Of a DNA stretch of 64,000 bases, positions 63,731 to 64,000 are shown in pieces (the stretch's first letter is position 1; each line of letters opens with the position of its first letter). The notes under the pieces were generated by a model, which worked only from the letters and a program-made list of their open reading frames with translations, did not search any database and had not been told where the DNA came from. Source of the stretch: Rossellomorea aquimaris (GTDB lineage: Bacteria; Bacillota; Bacilli; Bacillales; Bacillaceae_B); assembly GCF_001877785.1 (NCBI RefSeq), contig NZ_MINN01000074.1, forward strand, positions 806,001 through 870,000. The letters are read 5' to 3'. A program made the translations under genes and the position numbers.

Positions 63731-63970
63731 TTAAGATGCTGTTTTTTTGAGTAATGTTTTGATTGCCTGACTGAATTCATACGGTACTTCCTGAAAGTTA
63801 TAAGTGCGTTTATTACAATTTTGATATTGGTTCAATAGATCATCCAATTGCTGGCTGCACTCTATTGTTTCCTGTGCCCCCAACCCCATGTTTTCTCCAA
63901 GTGAAATCATTTCAGCACGCTTTTGATTAATTTTTACAAGTAACCACTTCTTTTTAAGATATTGACCCAT
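63731..63970 (-). CDS. Spo0E-like aspartyl-phosphate phosphatase
   Basis: 79 aa. Contains the Spo0E-family helical hairpin VKINQKRAEMISLGENMGLG...ETIECSQQLDDLLNQYQ. The family motif SQELD appears as SQQLD. Such proteins dephosphorylate Spo0A~P and delay sporulation. AAAGGAG is 10 nt from the ATG. A short tail (EVPYEFSQAIKTLLKK) extends beyond the core. The right edge of the window is close, so upstream context is unseen. Confidence 0.85.
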   Translation of the reverse strand: MGQYLKKKWLLVKINQKRAEMISLGENMGLGAQETIECSQQLDDLLNQYQNCNKRTYNFQEVPYEFSQAIKTLLKKTAS

Positions 63971-64000
63971 TTCGTACTAACTCCTTTTTGTTTTGTGACT

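Overview
The window is a low-to-moderate GC Firmicute chromosome segment. Gene content, strong AGGAGG-type ribosome binding sites, and gene order point to Bacillaceae (Bacillus sensu lato). Many blocks match the B. subtilis ykv-ykw-yku-ykq/pdh-speA chromosome arm in inverted order. Genus or species cannot be fixed from the sequence alone. No rRNA, tRNA, CRISPR array, intact transposase or prophage was seen; this is mostly core chromosome.

Layout, left to right. (1) 1-12100: speA, a dual-function SR1-type RNA with its 39-aa SR1P peptide, a lipoprotein polysaccharide deacetylase, the pyruvate dehydrogenase operon pdhABCD, ykyA, def and ykrA. (2) 12300-18050: a 23-codon cationic peptide gene, rpoY-rnjA, ktrC, and a bd-type quinol oxidase operon (ythAB) with two Rex-like operators on its promoter. 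(3) 18160-24600: a NERD-domain gene split by an in-frame amber codon, a heterodimeric ABC exporter (yfiB/yfiC type) and an MscS channel. (4) 24600-31060: dapH-dapL (acetylase branch of lysine/DAP synthesis), ccpC divergent from a TSUP permease, an MFS drug exporter, the c-di-AMP receptor darB, and ykuJ. (5) 31200-41300: a metallo-beta-lactamase/glutaredoxin pair, c-di-GMP proteins (ykuI and a PAS-GGDEF-EAL protein), fadH with a FadR box, ykyB, and cheV with a sigma-D promoter. (6) 41330-45800: queCDE under a preQ1-I riboswitch with terminator, corA, patA. (7) 46000-50600: ykwB, ptsHI and two related candidate structured RNAs. (8) 50670-57200: a FetAB-type ABC pair, a MoxR-DUF58-DUF4129 operon lacking the usual transglutaminase, an SDR and the cortex hydrolase ykvT. 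(9) 57260-64000: ykvS, a DUF2254 protein, ykvI, an M3 oligopeptidase, a MarR/MhqR regulator and a Spo0E-like phosphatase.

The genes do not form one accessory system, but central carbon control recurs. It appears in pdh, SR1 with a cre box, ccpC with its own ATAA-N7-TTAT dyad, ptsHI, a cre inside the ykwB promoter, and Rex boxes on the oxidase. Second-messenger proteins (c-di-GMP, c-di-AMP) and Spo0A-phosphorelay/sporulation-associated genes are also present.

The most unusual material is non-coding. A family of seven dispersed, GC-rich elements with imperfect terminal inverted repeats (about 100-520 bp) sits only between genes. The longest complete copy (46282-46763) looks like a parent of the short ones. 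The tiny cationic amphipathic peptide gene at 12329-12400 and the paired GGGGG/CCCCC elements at 46105-46206 and 47562-47663 are the best candidates for undescribed functional units. All names come from recognising sequence patterns by eye; no database search was run.
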